From: Penium margaritaceum
Taxonomy: Eukaryota; Streptophyta; Zygnematophyceae; Desmidiales; Peniaceae
Length of the DNA stretch: 64,000 nt
NCBI GenBank assembly: GCA_023375785.1
Contig: SZWC01000572.1
Location: 88,172 to 152,171, forward strand
Reading direction: 5' to 3'
Shown here: one piece after another, positions 24,737 through 36,060 of the stretch
How positions within the stretch are numbered: position 1 is the stretch's first letter
How the letters are laid out: every line of letters begins with the position of its first letter
Translations under genes and position numbers: made by a program
The notes under the pieces: generated by a model
Databases searched by the model: none
What the model was told of the DNA's origin: nothing
What the model saw: only the letters and a program-made list of their open reading frames with translations

Positions 24737-26053
24737 ATATCTGCTCCAGCTGCCTCGTCAAGTGCTGCTTCTGCTGCCTCTTCATAGACAATGTTAGTAC
24801 CGATGACGTTGCTCTCGTTGACGACAAGATCCCCAGAGATGATGACGTGGCCTGTATCCCTCTGGTACAGTTGATACACCCTACTTACCACGTCATTGCC
24901 AATCATCAGCATCTTTGCCCTCTTTGTATCCCTCTTTTGCCGCTTCTCCTTTGGCACGTGCATGTGTGCGAAGCTACTAAATGCACAAACATGACCCACG
25001 GTCAGCTTCTTGCCGAACCATGCCTCGTACGGCATCATCTACTCCAGGACTTTGGTTGGATTGCAGTTCTTGATGTACACCACATTGCTCACTACTTCGG
25101 CCCATATGTAGTAGGTCAGCCGAGCCGCATACAGCATGGAGTGCGCTGACTCAACGATGGTGCGGTTTACATGTACTGCTATGCCATTCTATTGCGGTGA
25201 GTATGGCGCGGTGCGCTGCGTCTTCATGCATGCTGCTGCGAGGTATTCCTGAAATTCCTTACTCGGGTACTCTCCACTGCAGTCGCTGCGCAACGCCTTG
25301 ATTTTCTTGCCAGTCTGGTTCTCCACCGTGACCTTGAACTCCTTGCATCTGTCACAACACTGGTCCTTAGAGGAAAAGAAGTACACAGTAGTGTAACAGC
25401 TGAAATCATCAATGAAGGTGAGAAAACACCTCGAGCATCCAAAGCTCTGGGCTTGCATCAGACCACACAAATCTGTGTGGACCAGCTCCAACACCTCCTT
25501 CGCGCGCTCTCCTGCTCCCGACAACGCCTCACGATGTCGCTTCCCCTCCAAAGAGCCGATGCATAAAGTTAGAGATGGTGGGTGAATCACGCACCATCTA
25601 CTTCATTTGAACTTGCTGCAAGGCGCGCATGCTGATATGGCCATAGCACGCATGCCAGATTTTGCCATCTGTGGCTTGCATTACTGCTACAAGACTCTAC
25701 TCGCGTGGGATCTTGGTCGCCCAGCAGGCCATACATGTCCCTTTCCTTCACCGACCTGACCAACTCCTCTTCGGGTTCCTTATCGAGGATGTAACCATAG
25801 TCGTCGTCAAAGACAACTTGCAGTCGTGTCTTGGTAAGAGAGGACACTGAGAGAAGGCTGAACGCAATATCAGCTACATACAGTATGCCATGGAACACTC
25901 CCACTTGAATGCCATGCAAAGTCTCTAACCATATCTCCACAATCCCAATCTCCTCACCGTACACCACTCGATCATCACCCAAAGGAATCAGATGGACAGG
26001 AATGGAGAACAGCTATGTAAACCACTCGTTGTGGTGCGTCAGGCTCTTGGTAC
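24737..26053 (-). pseudogene. A3 gag-pol part 3 (protease end to integrase end)
   Basis: Remaining part of A3. The integrase C-terminal region is at 24740-25040 (PYEAWFGKK, MHVPKEKRQK). The core at 25189-25590 has HTDLCG and RSDCSGEY, keeping the two Asp residues. A TAG follows YSPQ, and the catalytic Glu codon is Val (25174-25176). The pre-integrase and protease-distal segments occupy 25587-26053. It stops within the protease codons (VPRA... / CTKSL region), where the B2 LTR begins at 26054. Gag, leader and 5' LTR of A3 are not in the window. Confidence 0.85.
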
Positions 26054-26458
26054 TGTGATGTTCTGTGTATGCCCGTGATCCAATCAACACAAGATTTAGA
26101 CTGGGTATGCACTGCGCTTGTAGCGCAAGTCCCCCAGCGACATGCAAGAGAGGCTAAGAGAGACAAGGCATGCACTACTCATCTTTGTGGAATAAGTCCC
26201 CTTGGTCTACTCTTGGTAGTGTACCTGGTGCATGCTCCTTAGCTTCCTATAGCCTAGTGGGTGAAGGTGTCGTCTGGCAAGCGAGAGGTCCGGGGTCGAA
26301 TCCTCACAGGACCAAATTTTCTTTGTGACTAAAAAGGGCCAAAGAAGCTTCCTAGAAGCCTCTAAGGTCCAAGGTAGATCAAGCGCCACTTGGCGGTCAC
26401 AGAGGGTGCCATGTCATCAAAACTGATGACACTGTCTACGGTAGCCTTGGGGAGGAGG
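26054..26458 (+). repeat. B2 5' LTR, first part
   Basis: Aligns with 35860-36262 of the 3' LTR, including the GTATGCACTGCGC, CAAGTCCCC and GGCATGCACTACTC blocks and the tRNA-like segment. It is broken at 26459 by an inserted LTR. About 290 bp of the LTR (equivalent to 36263-36555) is absent and probably fell into the 18-N gap. Confidence 0.88.
26251..26310 (+). other. tRNA-like segment in B2 5' LTR
   Basis: TAGTGGGTGAAGG (26255-26267) resembles a Pol III A box, and GGTCGAATCC (26294-26303) a B box, with 39 bases from start to start. GCAAGCGAGAGGTCC between them resembles an anticodon-arm/variable-loop remnant. No proper 7-base anticodon loop can be drawn, so it is not a functional tRNA gene. 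The same segment occurs in the 3' LTR. Confidence 0.55.
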
Positions 26459-27700
26459 TGTTATTCCTGAGTCACGTGGCCTGAGGCTCCGGTCTAGAAA
26501 ACAGCGCCGACACAATGGCAACTGTCGACCGTCCAAGGGAATTTCACCCAAGGATCACGATCACCCCCAAGGAATTAACTATGCCTCTGGTGAGACCTAG
26601 CTACCCAGGTGCTTTCGCTCAATGTCTTAGGGGCTCCCGCCCTCTAAGCCTTCTTCTTCCTTGGTGTGAGAGCCCAACAAATTAAGTCAACACTCTCACA
26701 CGAGCAAGATTACAACCACCTTAGCAGTTCATATCAAGCTCAGTCTCAAGCGCACAGCTCAAACAAGAGACATCAAGTGAAGGAGTAGTTGAGACAATGG
26801 CAAGTACAAGGCATAAATAGCTAAGGAGTGCCTTTGGCAGCCGAAGCGCACGCGCCTCGGCTAACCCGAAGCGCGCGCGCCTCGGCCGATGTCACTCCTT
26901 AAATTAAGGAGGTCATCCCCTCAATCAGGGAAGACATCCCCTGATCCAAGGCACATCTTGCATCTTCCAATCCGACCGTTGGATCAGCCCGAANCTGCCG
27001 ACCGTCCAAGGGAATTTCACCCAAGGATCACGATCACCCCCAAGGAATTAACTATGCCTCTGGTGAGACCTAGCTACCCAGGTGCTTTCGCTCAAGGTCT
27101 TAGGGGCTCCCGCCCTCTAAGCCTTCTTCTTCCTTGGTGTGAGAGCCCAACAAATTAAGTCAGCACTCTCACACGAGCAAGATTACAACCACCTTAGCAG
27201 TTCATATCAAGCTCAGTCTCAAGCGCACAGCTCAAACAAGAGACATCAAGTGAAGGAGTAGTTGAGACAATGGCAAGTACAAGGCATAAATAGCTAAGGA
27301 GTGCCTTTGGCAGCCGAAGCGCACGCGCCTCGGCTAACCCGAAGCGCGCGCGCCTCGGCCGATGTCACTCCTTAAATTAAGGAGGTCATCCCCTCAATCA
27401 GGGAAGACATCCCCTGATCCAAGGCACATCTTGCATCTTCCAATCCGACCGTTGGATCAGCCCGAATCTTGGACAGCTGACAGTTTGACACCTGCTCTTT
27501 TCATTGGTATGGTCAGATTCACAATCTGAATAGCCATCATCAGAAAAACCCAGGGGACTTATCCTTGAACAAGGACAGTGCATGCCTGGTCTGTTGGACC
27601 GGACCCAGGGGACTTGCTCCACATGAGCAGTGCATGCCTGGTCCGTCCACTACTCGCCAATTCTGGAGACTAGTGGCCAAGGGGCATTCAAATAACAACA
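26459..27700 (-). mobile_element. Solo B-like LTR inside B2 5' LTR
   Basis: Terminal inverted motifs TGTTATT (26459) and AATAACA (27691-27697), followed by ACA and then Ns. On the minus strand it starts TGTTGTTATTTG and has the same order of GGCATGCACTG and GCAAGTCCCC blocks as the family B LTRs, so I assign minus orientation. No coding sequence is present. A GC-rich pair of CCGAAGCGC-GCGCCTCGGC units lies at about 26835-26885, duplicated with the assembly repeat below. The right target duplication is hidden by the N gap. Confidence 0.65.
26522..27466. repeat. 472-bp duplication around a single N (likely assembly artefact)
   Basis: 26522-26993 and 26995-27466 are near-identical copies of the same length, separated by one N at 26994. 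I noticed only a few differences. A one-N join between two near-identical overlapping ends suggests that contig ends were not merged. The true LTR is probably about 0.77 kb. Confidence 0.8.
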
Positions 27701-27718
27701 NNNNNNNNNNNNNNNNNN
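27701..27718. other. 18-N assembly gap
   Basis: Run of 18 N between the solo LTR end and the last part of the B2 5' LTR. By comparison with the 3' LTR, several hundred bases are missing here, so its stated size is probably nominal. Confidence 0.95.
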
Positions 27719-27791
27719 AAATACCAAGGGCGGTCGGCGGTTTGCCTGTCGGCGCCGTTTACTCTAGACCGTGGCCAAGTACGGAGTGACA
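27719..27791 (+). repeat. B2 5' LTR, last part
   Basis: Matches 36548-36620 (GGTTTGCCTGTCGGCGCCGT...GACCGTGGCCAAG). The similarity stops after GAGTGACA at 27791, taken here as the LTR end. No convincing initiator-Met PBS follows, so the boundary is tentative. Confidence 0.7.
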
Positions 27792-28240
27792 AAGGGTTAT
27801 GGGCCCACACTGATCGGGAAACTTAGTTTTTTGTACCAAAGCTCAGTTCACGTGACAGGTACCTCTGAAGCAGACAAGACACTACTGCTCCATCTGCTTC
27901 ATCGTGGGTCCACTTGGACCAAGGTACGCATTGTGAGAGACCAGACGCGGGTTGGACCCGTGGTCCACTTTTGCTCTCCACGGACAAGGAACGAGGATAC
28001 GCTCTGCCATTGTTGGTATGACCCTCGAGTCCTAAGCGGGTTACGCTCTGCCCTTGTGGGTATGACCCCGTGTCTGAGGGAGCACTTCCTCCACAATAGC
28101 TAAGAGAACATCGGCGGGAGGGGTATGCAACGGACTGCACCTTGAAAATCTATAGCAGTCATCAGCCTCATCGACCTACATCGGCCTGAACGAAGCAGAA
28201 CATTAGAGACTAAGTGAGTATCCTTGACCACACCGCAATC
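27792..28240 (+). other. B2 5' leader
   Basis: 449 bp between the LTR and gag with no coding signal. It holds two direct copies of a 28-base unit (27998-28025 and 28042-28069) beginning TACGCTCTGCC and ending GGTATGACCC, 44 bases apart. Confidence 0.65.
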
Positions 28241-31200
28241 ATGCCGGGGGGTCAAGAGATCGTTCCAGTCACCTCACGGCCCGCCGAGTTGGGTGCGGCC
28301 AACGCCATCGCATGCTTCGATGGCAAAGCCTTCGGCACGTGGAAATGGCAGTTTGAGGTGGTGATGCGCGTGCGCGGGTACCTCAACATGCTAAAAGAGA
28401 CGGAGGTAGCACCGGAGGACAAGTCAAGCGCGGAATACGCAGGGTGGCAAGAGCGAAATGACATCGCTCTTGCACTCCTCGTCACGTCCATAAGCCCCTC
28501 CCTAATCTCCCACATCGAGGGGTGCACGACGGCAGCTGAGGCTTACACCAAGCTGACAAACGTGTACCAGTCAACTTCCCTCGCCAATCGACTCTTCATT
28601 CTGCAGCGCCTCATCGGGCTGCGGGTGGGCGAGGGGGAGTCCATCTTGGACTTCCTCCAGCAGTTCGAAGGACTGCTTCAAGAAGCCCGCGCCATGTCCT
28701 GGCAGCCCGACGAACAAATGTAGGCCATAATTCTCCTCATGGCCTTGCCGCCAAGCTGGAGTCCCATGATCACCACCTTGGGTGGTTGGGAGGAGTCGGA
28801 GTTCACGTACCCTCGTGTCTCCGAGTTTGTCCGGAACGAGGTCATGCGGCGCAACAACGGCGTCGTCAACAACGCCGCATATGCGAGTGGCTCGGGAGGC
28901 ACCTCCTCTCATGGCAACAGCAGAGGTAGTGGCGGCGGGAAGAACGGCAAGAAGAAGGGCACGTGCCACAATTGTGGCAAGGCCGGGCATTGGGCGTAGG
29001 AGTGTCGCGCACCAAAGAAGGAAGGAGGCGGTGGTGGGAGCAGCAACATGAGTAAGAAGTTGGACTCGACGTCCACGAGCATGATGGCCGAGAGCAAGGC
29101 CCCTCCCAAGGGCTCTGCGTTGCTGCGGCCGGGAGCCTTTGGGCTCGACAGTGGCACGGACTACCACACCTCTCGTGAGGCATGTGGCTTCTCGTCCCTC
29201 ACACCATCCACGGCCAAGTTCCAGTGCGCCAACGGCGGCATCGAGTACGCGGCTCGTGAGGGAGAGAAGGTCGTACACACGCGGCTCAACGGAGCCGACA
29301 AGGAGTTGCGGCTGCAGAACATCGTCTACATGCCAACTTTTGCCGCGAACCTCCTCTTTGTCTCGCGGATTACGGATCACACGATGACAGTGGTGTTCAC
29401 ACAAAAGGAAGCCGTCATCCTCAAGAACGAGGACGTGACGATTACCTACGCTGCATCAGACCTTGTCGCCTAGGTGCCTCGAACGGATGGGCTCTACGTT
29501 CTGCAGACGAAGAGCGCGGAAGGGCACGCTGGGACGGAAGAGGCAGGAGCGGAAGCTGCACCATCGCCGAACGCCAAGACACCATCCATGTCGCCTGTTG
29601 TGGCGGCTAAAGACGGAGGAGCAGCAACTGCGAAGCTGTGGCACAGACGCCTTGGGCACGTGGCCAACAGCACCCTGCAGGCCATGCAGGAGCACAAGCT
29701 TGTACACGGGCTGGAGGGGTGTGAGCTGAAGGGTGGATGCAACGCTGGGTGTGAGGCTTGCCTGCAAGGCAAGACAAAGAAAAAACACTTCTCCAAAACT
29801 GGTCGCAGAGCAGAGGGCATACTCGACCTCGTCCACAGCGACGTGTGTGGCCCCATGCGCACCATGTCCAACGGCGGCTCCAAGTACCTCCTCACCTTCA
29901 TTGATGATTACTCTCGGAAGGTGTGGATGTACTTCCTCAAAACCAAGGGAGAGGTGCTGGAGCGCCTATAAGTGTTTGTCGCCATGATGGAGTGACAAAC
30001 CGGACAGAAGGTCAAGGCCCTACGGAACGACAACGGCGGAGAGTACGAGGGGTGCAAGCCGTGGCTTCGGGCACACGACATTGTCCACCAACCTACTACC
30101 CCCTACACACCGCAAAGCAATGGCGTGGCCAAGCGCATGAACCAGACCATCCTGGCCATGACGCGAACCATGCTGTTCGACTCAAAGCTCCTCCCTCGCT
30201 TCTAGGCGAAAGTAGCGCGCACTGCATGCTACCTCATCAACCTCATGCCTGCTGCAGTATTGCGCAGCAAGGGGACAAAAAAGGAGCAAAGTGCAGAACG
30301 CATGACGCCGCAGGAGGCGTGGTCGGGAAAAAAGCCGGATGCCTCTCACCTAAAGGCATTCGGCTGCACGGCTTGGGCCAAAGTCCAGGACGGGCAAGGA
30401 GCGAGAAAGTTGGATGCACGTGCGCGCAAGTGCGTGATGATCGGCTACGAGGCCGCGCACAAGGCGTACAGGCTGTGGGACCAGGCAGTAGGGAGAGTCA
30501 TCACCTCCAGAGATGTGACCTTCCAGGAAGAGTCACACGGCAAGGAAGAACTGCTGGACCCAGAGAGCTCTCCAGAACAGGGAGAGTGGATCGTGCTGCT
30601 GGAGGCGGGTGACACACCCCCGCCTAACTGGCGTGGGACGCCAGTGGCCGTAGACAGCGAGGCTGCCAATTCAGGGAGAGCGTCCGCTCAGGCTGAAGCG
30701 GAAATGACATCTGACACCGCGTCGGAGACATCCGAGGCCTCCTCGGAGGCCTGTGGCTCTTCCCTCCCAGCGACCCCTCCTGGGGAAGCACATCAGTAGC
30801 AGCAGCACAAGCAGCTAGCACCAGCACCACTGCGACGTAGTGAGCGCCAAGCAAAGCCTGCGAAGCAGTACGACGGAGGGAAGGCCGGGTGGACTGGCCT
30901 GAGCTGGTCGTGCCTTGCGCAGGGAGAGCCAGCTACCATCGTCGAGGCTCTCTCGCGGCCGGACGCCGCTAAGCACAAGGAGGCGATGGAGAGCGAACTC
31001 GCCTCCATCAAAGAGAACGGAACGTGGGAGCTGGTGGACAGACCACCAAACGCACACGTGGTGGGCGTGAAGTGGGTCTTACGCATCAAACGCAAGCAAG
31101 ACAACAGCATCGACAAGTACAAGGCAAGGATTGTTGCGAAGGGGTTCTCGTAGAGAGCAGGGTCTGAGTACGACGAGACTTACTCTCCTGTCGCGTCTTT

Positions 31201-32303
31201 CCCATCCATCCGTACCTTGCTGGCTGTGGCTGCGGCGCGCAACATGGAAATCTACCAGATGGACGTCAAGACCGCCTTCCTTTACGAGAAGCTTGACAAG
31301 GAGATACTAATGGAGGTGCCCGAGGGTGTCAAGGCAAAACCCGGGCAGGTGAATCGCCTCATCAAGGCGCTCTACGGGCTGAAACAGGCCCCAAGGATCT
31401 GGTACAAGGAGATGGACAGCTTCATGGCTGGCCTAGGCTTCTCGCACTGCCACAACGACCCCAGCGTGTATGTGCGTGCGCATGACCAGGGGCTGTTGCT
31501 GGTAGCGCTTTACGTGGATGACCTGATTCTGGCCTCAACCTCCATGAAGGCCCTCGAGGCCCTCAAGGAGAAGTTGCATGGGCGGTTTCAGATGAAGGAC
31601 ATGGGCGAGCTCGAGTACTACTTGGGCATTGCTATACATCGCAACCGAACTGCAGGCACCATCGAGCTCAACCACACGAAGTACATCTCAGAGGTGCTTC
31701 GGCGCTATGGCATGGAAGACGCAAAACCCCTCAGCACTCCTCTCCCCACGAAATGCAATTGCACCTCCGCCCACTCCCCCAGCACGGAAGCCGAGCGCCG
31801 CAAAATGCAGGATGTGCCATACCAGTCTGCAGTGGGTAGCATCATGTTTGCCATGATTGGCACGCGGCCGGATATCTCCTTTGTTGTGGGACTAGTCAGT
31901 CGGTTCGTGGCCAACCCTAGGCCACTCCACTGGCAGGCCGTGAAGCGCATTTTGCGCTATCTCAACAAGACACGGCACATGGGGCTGCAGTACGGCGGCC
32001 TTCAAGGAACAGACCCTTTGTGCCTCAAGTGCTACACCGATGCAGATTTTGGAGGCAACGTGGATGGTAGGAAGTCCACCTCGGGCTTTGTGTGCCTTGT
32101 GAACGGTGGCGCTGTGTCGTGGGCCAGCCGTAAGCAAGACTGTGTCTCCATCTCAACCGCAGAAGCTGAGTACGTGGCGCTGTCTGAGGTGTGCAAAGAG
32201 ACGCAGTGGCTACGCAGCTTGCTCCCTGAGATGCACACACCACAAAAGGAGGCCACGGTCGTCCACGTCGACAACCAGAGCACGATGGACATCGCGTTCA
32301 AAG
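28241..32303 (+). pseudogene. B2 gag-pol polyprotein, N-terminal 95%
   Basis: Family B copia polyprotein that stays in a single frame from the ATG at 28241 (MPGGQEIVPVTS) to the A4 insertion. Gag occupies 28241-29040, with a C-X2-C-X4-H knuckle near 28966 (CHNCGKAGHWA then TAG, ECR). The protease is LDSGTDYH near 29145. GAG-pre-integrase is at 29636-29770 (LWHRRLGHVANSTL). In the integrase, the two Asp residues are present (HSDVCGPM; 30029-30031) but Lys (30131-30133) replaces the catalytic Glu. The RT has MDVKTAFLYEKLDKE and YVDD at 31511-31522. RNase H follows to VDNQSTMDIAF. In-frame stops lie at 28721, 28997, 29471, 29969, 29993, 30203, 30797 and 31151. There is no frameshift. Confidence 0.93.
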
Positions 32304-33022
32304 TGTTGGGAAAGGAGCCATCTGGCTCAGTTTCAGGTCCACAGGAGCAAGTTTCAGGAAAGTACCAGATGCCTGCTCCGATCGTCGATCCCACTTCACC
32401 ATTGAGAAGATCAGGTGGCAAAATGTCTACGGTCCAAGTTTGAGGCCGATCCAACGGTCGGATTGGGAGATATGAATTTTCAAAGTTTCAGGGGGTCATG
32501 GACCGTCGATGGCTCCATGCCTTAGCCTCAGAAAAGAAAAAAGGCAAGAGCTCCAAGGTCAAGACCTGATGGAAGAAATATCCAAAAAGGTCCTTGGTCT
32601 TAGGATTGCCTTGTCAGAGTGTGCTGACTAGGATAAAGGTACCTCTCCTTACCTTTTAGGTGAGGTGAGATCCTTGTGTGCTAGCCATGGACACATGGCG
32701 ATTCTCCATGGATTTGTGGGTTTTGTGACCACTAGGAGTGTGCCATGAGAGCATTCTCTAGCTCTCTAGGTCGTGTCTGAGTGGTCAGCCTGATTGCTAG
32801 GCTGATTTCCTCCCTTGTGTGAGATTATGGACTCTAGTGTGTGAGCCTTAGTCTCCATGGCTAAGTGGTGTGGCTTGTGAGAGGGCTGACTTGCCCAAGC
32901 TCTAGCTCTATATGTACTCCATCATTTTGAGTGATTGAACAACCATTCTTCAGCACAAGTAATGCCCTTCCAATCACACATGCTCGCTGCTCCAAGGCTC
33001 CCTCTCTCCTCAAGTTCCAACA
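32304..33022 (+). repeat. A4 5' LTR
   Basis: 719 bp, TGTTGGGAAAGG to AGTTCCAACA, followed by the PBS. It belongs to the AGTTCC-ending LTR type. Confidence 0.93.
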
Positions 33023-33669
33023 TTTGGTATCAGAGCCAAGTTCTGCCACTTCCAGCCAGCACAGGCCGTCACTTTGAGAGTGACGGGTTGGGGTTAAACC
33101 TTCACCAGATTTGACAATCAACCACAGGATCTTCAAGTTCAAAAGCCAAGCTTTCTAACGAGCCCAACAGCCCGAAGATCGAACGGTCGGATTGAGAAGT
33201 ATGCTCAAAACGAGATCGGCCAGGGCTACACTCTTCACTATGAGTGTGACTGTCACCTTGTGATGACCATAACTCTCTCATTTCTTTGTCAAATTTAAAA
33301 AGTGACACATGCGCATTGTAGTATTATTCCTAAGCCTTCCATTAGTGCAAAAATATTTGCATTCCATCGATTCGTTTGGGAAAAACGCCGTTTACAAACA
33401 AGCTGGTCTGAGTTGGAGTAGGAGCAGAAGCATACCCTGTTTTCAAGAGGGCATATCTTTTGAAATCCCCTGTTGATGACCCTGTTTTATGGGTCGATCT
33501 GAGAGGTTTTGAGCTGAATTTTCCAGTGGTGGGCTCAGTTTTTCAAACTTCCCAGTCTCCTGGCACCTACAGTCCATTTTCTGTCAGACAGATTTCTGGC
33601 AGAAGCAGCAGCAGAAGCAGGGATAGTGCCGCCATCCAAGGGCAGCGCTGAGCATCACCAAGGCTCAAA
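33023..33669 (+). other. A4 5' leader
   Basis: 647-bp non-coding leader like those of the other family A copies, with the GACAGATTTCTGGCAG block followed by AGCAGCAGAAGCAG just before gag. Its size fits the family. Confidence 0.88.
33025..33037 (+). other. Primer-binding site (A4)
   Basis: TGGTATCAGAGCC, two bases after the LTR end; matches the initiator Met tRNA 3' end. Confidence 0.9.
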
Positions 33670-34548
33670 ATGGCAGCAGCTGGCGTTGTCTGCACTCCAG
33701 GAGTTCAAGGAAGCCATGCAGGAGCGCTTCCAGATGTCTGATCTCGGGGAGGCACCATACTTCCTCGGTATCCAGATCACGCGTGACCGCAAGTCACGCT
33801 CTCTCTCGCTACAGCAGAGCCGCTACATCAAGGATGTTTTGCAGCGGTTCGGCATGGCAGAGGCAAAACCCATCGGCACGCCGCTCGAGACGCGGCAGTA
33901 CCTCGTGAGCTTCAATGGAGAAGCAAATGCAGCTGAGCGGCAGAAGTACCAGAGCNGAGCGCTGTGAGCCAGCACATGGCTAATCCCGGACCGGAGCACC
34001 AGAAGGCAGTGAAGCGGATCTTCCGCTACCTTGCTGGAACCATCAACATCGGCATCACCTACAACGGCAATGACAACAGCATCATCGGCTACACAGACGC
34101 AGATTGGGCTTCAAACCCTGAGGACCGCAAATCCATCTCTGGACATGTGTTCCTCATGAATGGTGGAGCCATCAGCTGGAGCAGCAAGCGGCAGGTGGTC
34201 GTGGCGACCTCGAGCACAGAAGCTGAGTACGTATCTCTCAGCTTTGGAGCCAAGGAAGCAGTTTGGCTCCAACGTCTCATGGCAGAGATGAGTGGGAGTG
34301 CAGCAGTTCCAGTTCCTGTGCACGTCGACAACCAGAGCGCAATCGCACTCGCCAAGAATCCTGAGCACCATGCACGCACCAAGCACATTGATATCGCATA
34401 TCATTTCATCAGGCACATGGTACAGGAGGGTGCTATCAAGCTGGAGTTTACTCCGACCAGCAAGCAGGTCGTTGATTTCTACACCAAGCCAGTGACCTGT
34501 GAGAAGCAGCAGTTCTGCATGAAGGCATGTGGACTCAGCCCACTTTGA
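33670..34548 (+). pseudogene. A4 gag start fused to RT/RNase H
   Basis: The gag ATG (33670) and about six codons (MAAAGV) run into RT sequence at ALQEFKEAMQERFQMSDLG. The join at about 33687-33689 lies on a shared TGT, and RT is out of frame with the gag ATG. Relative to other copies about 3.3 kb is deleted. RT/RNase H then stays open to an N at 33956, where about 75 bp are missing, and continues to TGA at 34546-34548. Motifs include YTDADWASN and SSTEAEYVSLSFGAKEAVW. It cannot encode a working polyprotein, but the cis signals for reverse transcription remain. Confidence 0.9.
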
Positions 34549-34567
34549 CTGCGGCAAAGTGGGAGAT

Positions 34568-35561
34568 TATTGGGAAGGAGCCATCTGGCTCAGTTTCAGG
34601 TCCACAGGAGCAAGTTCTAGGAAAGTACCAGATGCCTGCTCTGATCGCTGATCCGACTTCACCATTAAAAAGATCAGGTGGTAAAATGTCTACGGTCCAA
34701 GTTTGAGGCCGATCCAACGGTCGGATTGGGAGATGAATTTTCAAAGTTTCGGGGGTCATGGACCGTCGATGTCTGGGTGGGCATGGGTGATGGCTCCATG
34801 CCTTAGCCTGAGAAAAGAAAAAAGGCAAGAGGTCCAGGGTCAAGACCTGATGGGAGAAATATCCAAAAGGTCCTTGGTCTTAGGATTGCCTTGTCAGAGT
34901 GTGCTGACTAGGATAAAGGTACCTCTCCTTACCTTTTAGGTGAGGTGAGATCCTTGTGTGCTAGCCATGGACACATGGCGATTCTCCATGGATTTGTGGG
35001 TTATGTGACCACTAGGAGTGTGCCATGAGAGCATTCTCTAGCTCTCTAGGTCGTGTGTGAGTGGTCAGCCTGATTGCTAGGCTGATTTCCTCCCTTGTGT
35101 GAGATTATGGANAGAAATATCCAAAAAGGTCCTTGGTCTTAGGATTGCCTTGTCAGAGTGTGCTGACTAGGATAAAGGTACCTCTCCTTACCTTTTAGGT
35201 GAGGTGAGATCCTTGTGTGCTAGCCATGGACACATGGCGATTCTCCATGGATTTGTGGGTTATGTGACCACTAGGAGTGTGCCATGAGAGCATTCTCTAG
35301 CTCTCTAGGTCGTGTCTGAGTGGTCAGCCTGATTGCTAGGCTGATTTCCTCCCTTGTGTGAGATTATGGACTCGAGTGTGTGAGCCTTAGTCTCCATGGC
35401 TAAGAAGTGTGGCTTGTGAGAGGGCTGACTTGCCCAAGCTCTAGCTCTATATGTACTCCATCATTTTGAGTGATTGAACAACCATTCTTCAGCACAAGTA
35501 ATGCCCTTCCAATTACACATGCTCGCTGCTCCAAGGTTCCCTCTCTCCTCAAGTTCTAACA
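34568..35561 (+). repeat. A4 3' LTR with an assembly duplication
   Basis: Begins tattggga (TG changed to TA) after the purine tract and ends AGTTCTAACA. It is ~260 bp too long because 34853-35111 is repeated at 35113-35370 around the N at 35112. Without that repeat the length fits a normal family A LTR. Confidence 0.88.
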
Positions 35562-35766
35562 CAAAGACACTCTCTCCAGGCGGACCAAATACATCGACAT
35601 CCGCTATCACTACACGCGCGACCTTGTCGCCAAGGGAGTGGTGGATCTGTAGTACATCGCGACCAAACAGATGCTCGCGGACTTCCTGACGAAGCCGCGG
35701 GACAATGAACTGCACATGGCAGGGGCACGGGGCATCAGGATGGTGAGCGCAGCAGATGAGGGCTGA
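35562..35766 (+). pseudogene. B2 gag-pol, C-terminal end of RNase H
   Basis: Continuation of the B2 frame after A4: RRTKYIDIRYHYTRDLV, a TAG at 35650, then QMLADFLTKP and terminal TGA at 35764-35766. With A4 and one CAAAG removed, the whole B2 polyprotein frame is 4263 nt with nine stops and no indel. Confidence 0.92.
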
Positions 35767-36060
35767 ACGGGCGGCCCACTTCATACTTGGCCGACATCGC
35801 TGGGCCCATGGCCGCAGCAGGAATCTAGTCGCAGATGGACGCAAGTGCAAAGGAGAGTTTGTTATGTTCTGTGTATGCCCCTGGTCCAATCAGCGAAAGA
35901 TTTAGACTGGGTATGCACTGCGCTTGTAGCACAAGTCCCCCAGCGACATGCAAGAGAGGCTAAGAGAGACAAGGCATGCACTACTCATCTTTGTCGAGTA
36001 AGTCCCCTTGGTCTACTCTTGGTACTGTACCTGGTGCATGCTCCTTAGGACAACTTCCTA

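Larger units (their letters stand above)
32304..35561 (+). mobile_element. A4, internally deleted family A element, target duplication CAAAG
   Basis: 3258-bp plus-strand insertion in the RNase H codons of B2, flanked by CAAAG (32299-32303 and 35562-35566). Removing it and one repeat restores the B2 frame. It retains both LTRs, a PBS, a leader, the last third of pol and a purine tract. It lacks almost all of gag, protease, integrase and the first half of RT. It also contains two single-N joins. Confidence 0.93.

Noticed and set aside
26251-26310. A functional tRNA gene in the B LTR
   Set aside because: It has A- and B-box-like motifs but no proper anticodon loop or complete acceptor stem, and it is repeated with the LTR.
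27998-28069. Direct repeat in the B2 leader as a regulatory array
   Set aside because: Only two copies of a 28-base unit; no second intact B leader in the window to test conservation.
28571-29404. 277-residue antisense frame over B2 gag
   Set aside because: GC-rich shadow of gag. The sense strand has zinc knuckle and protease motifs in the right order; the antisense has none.
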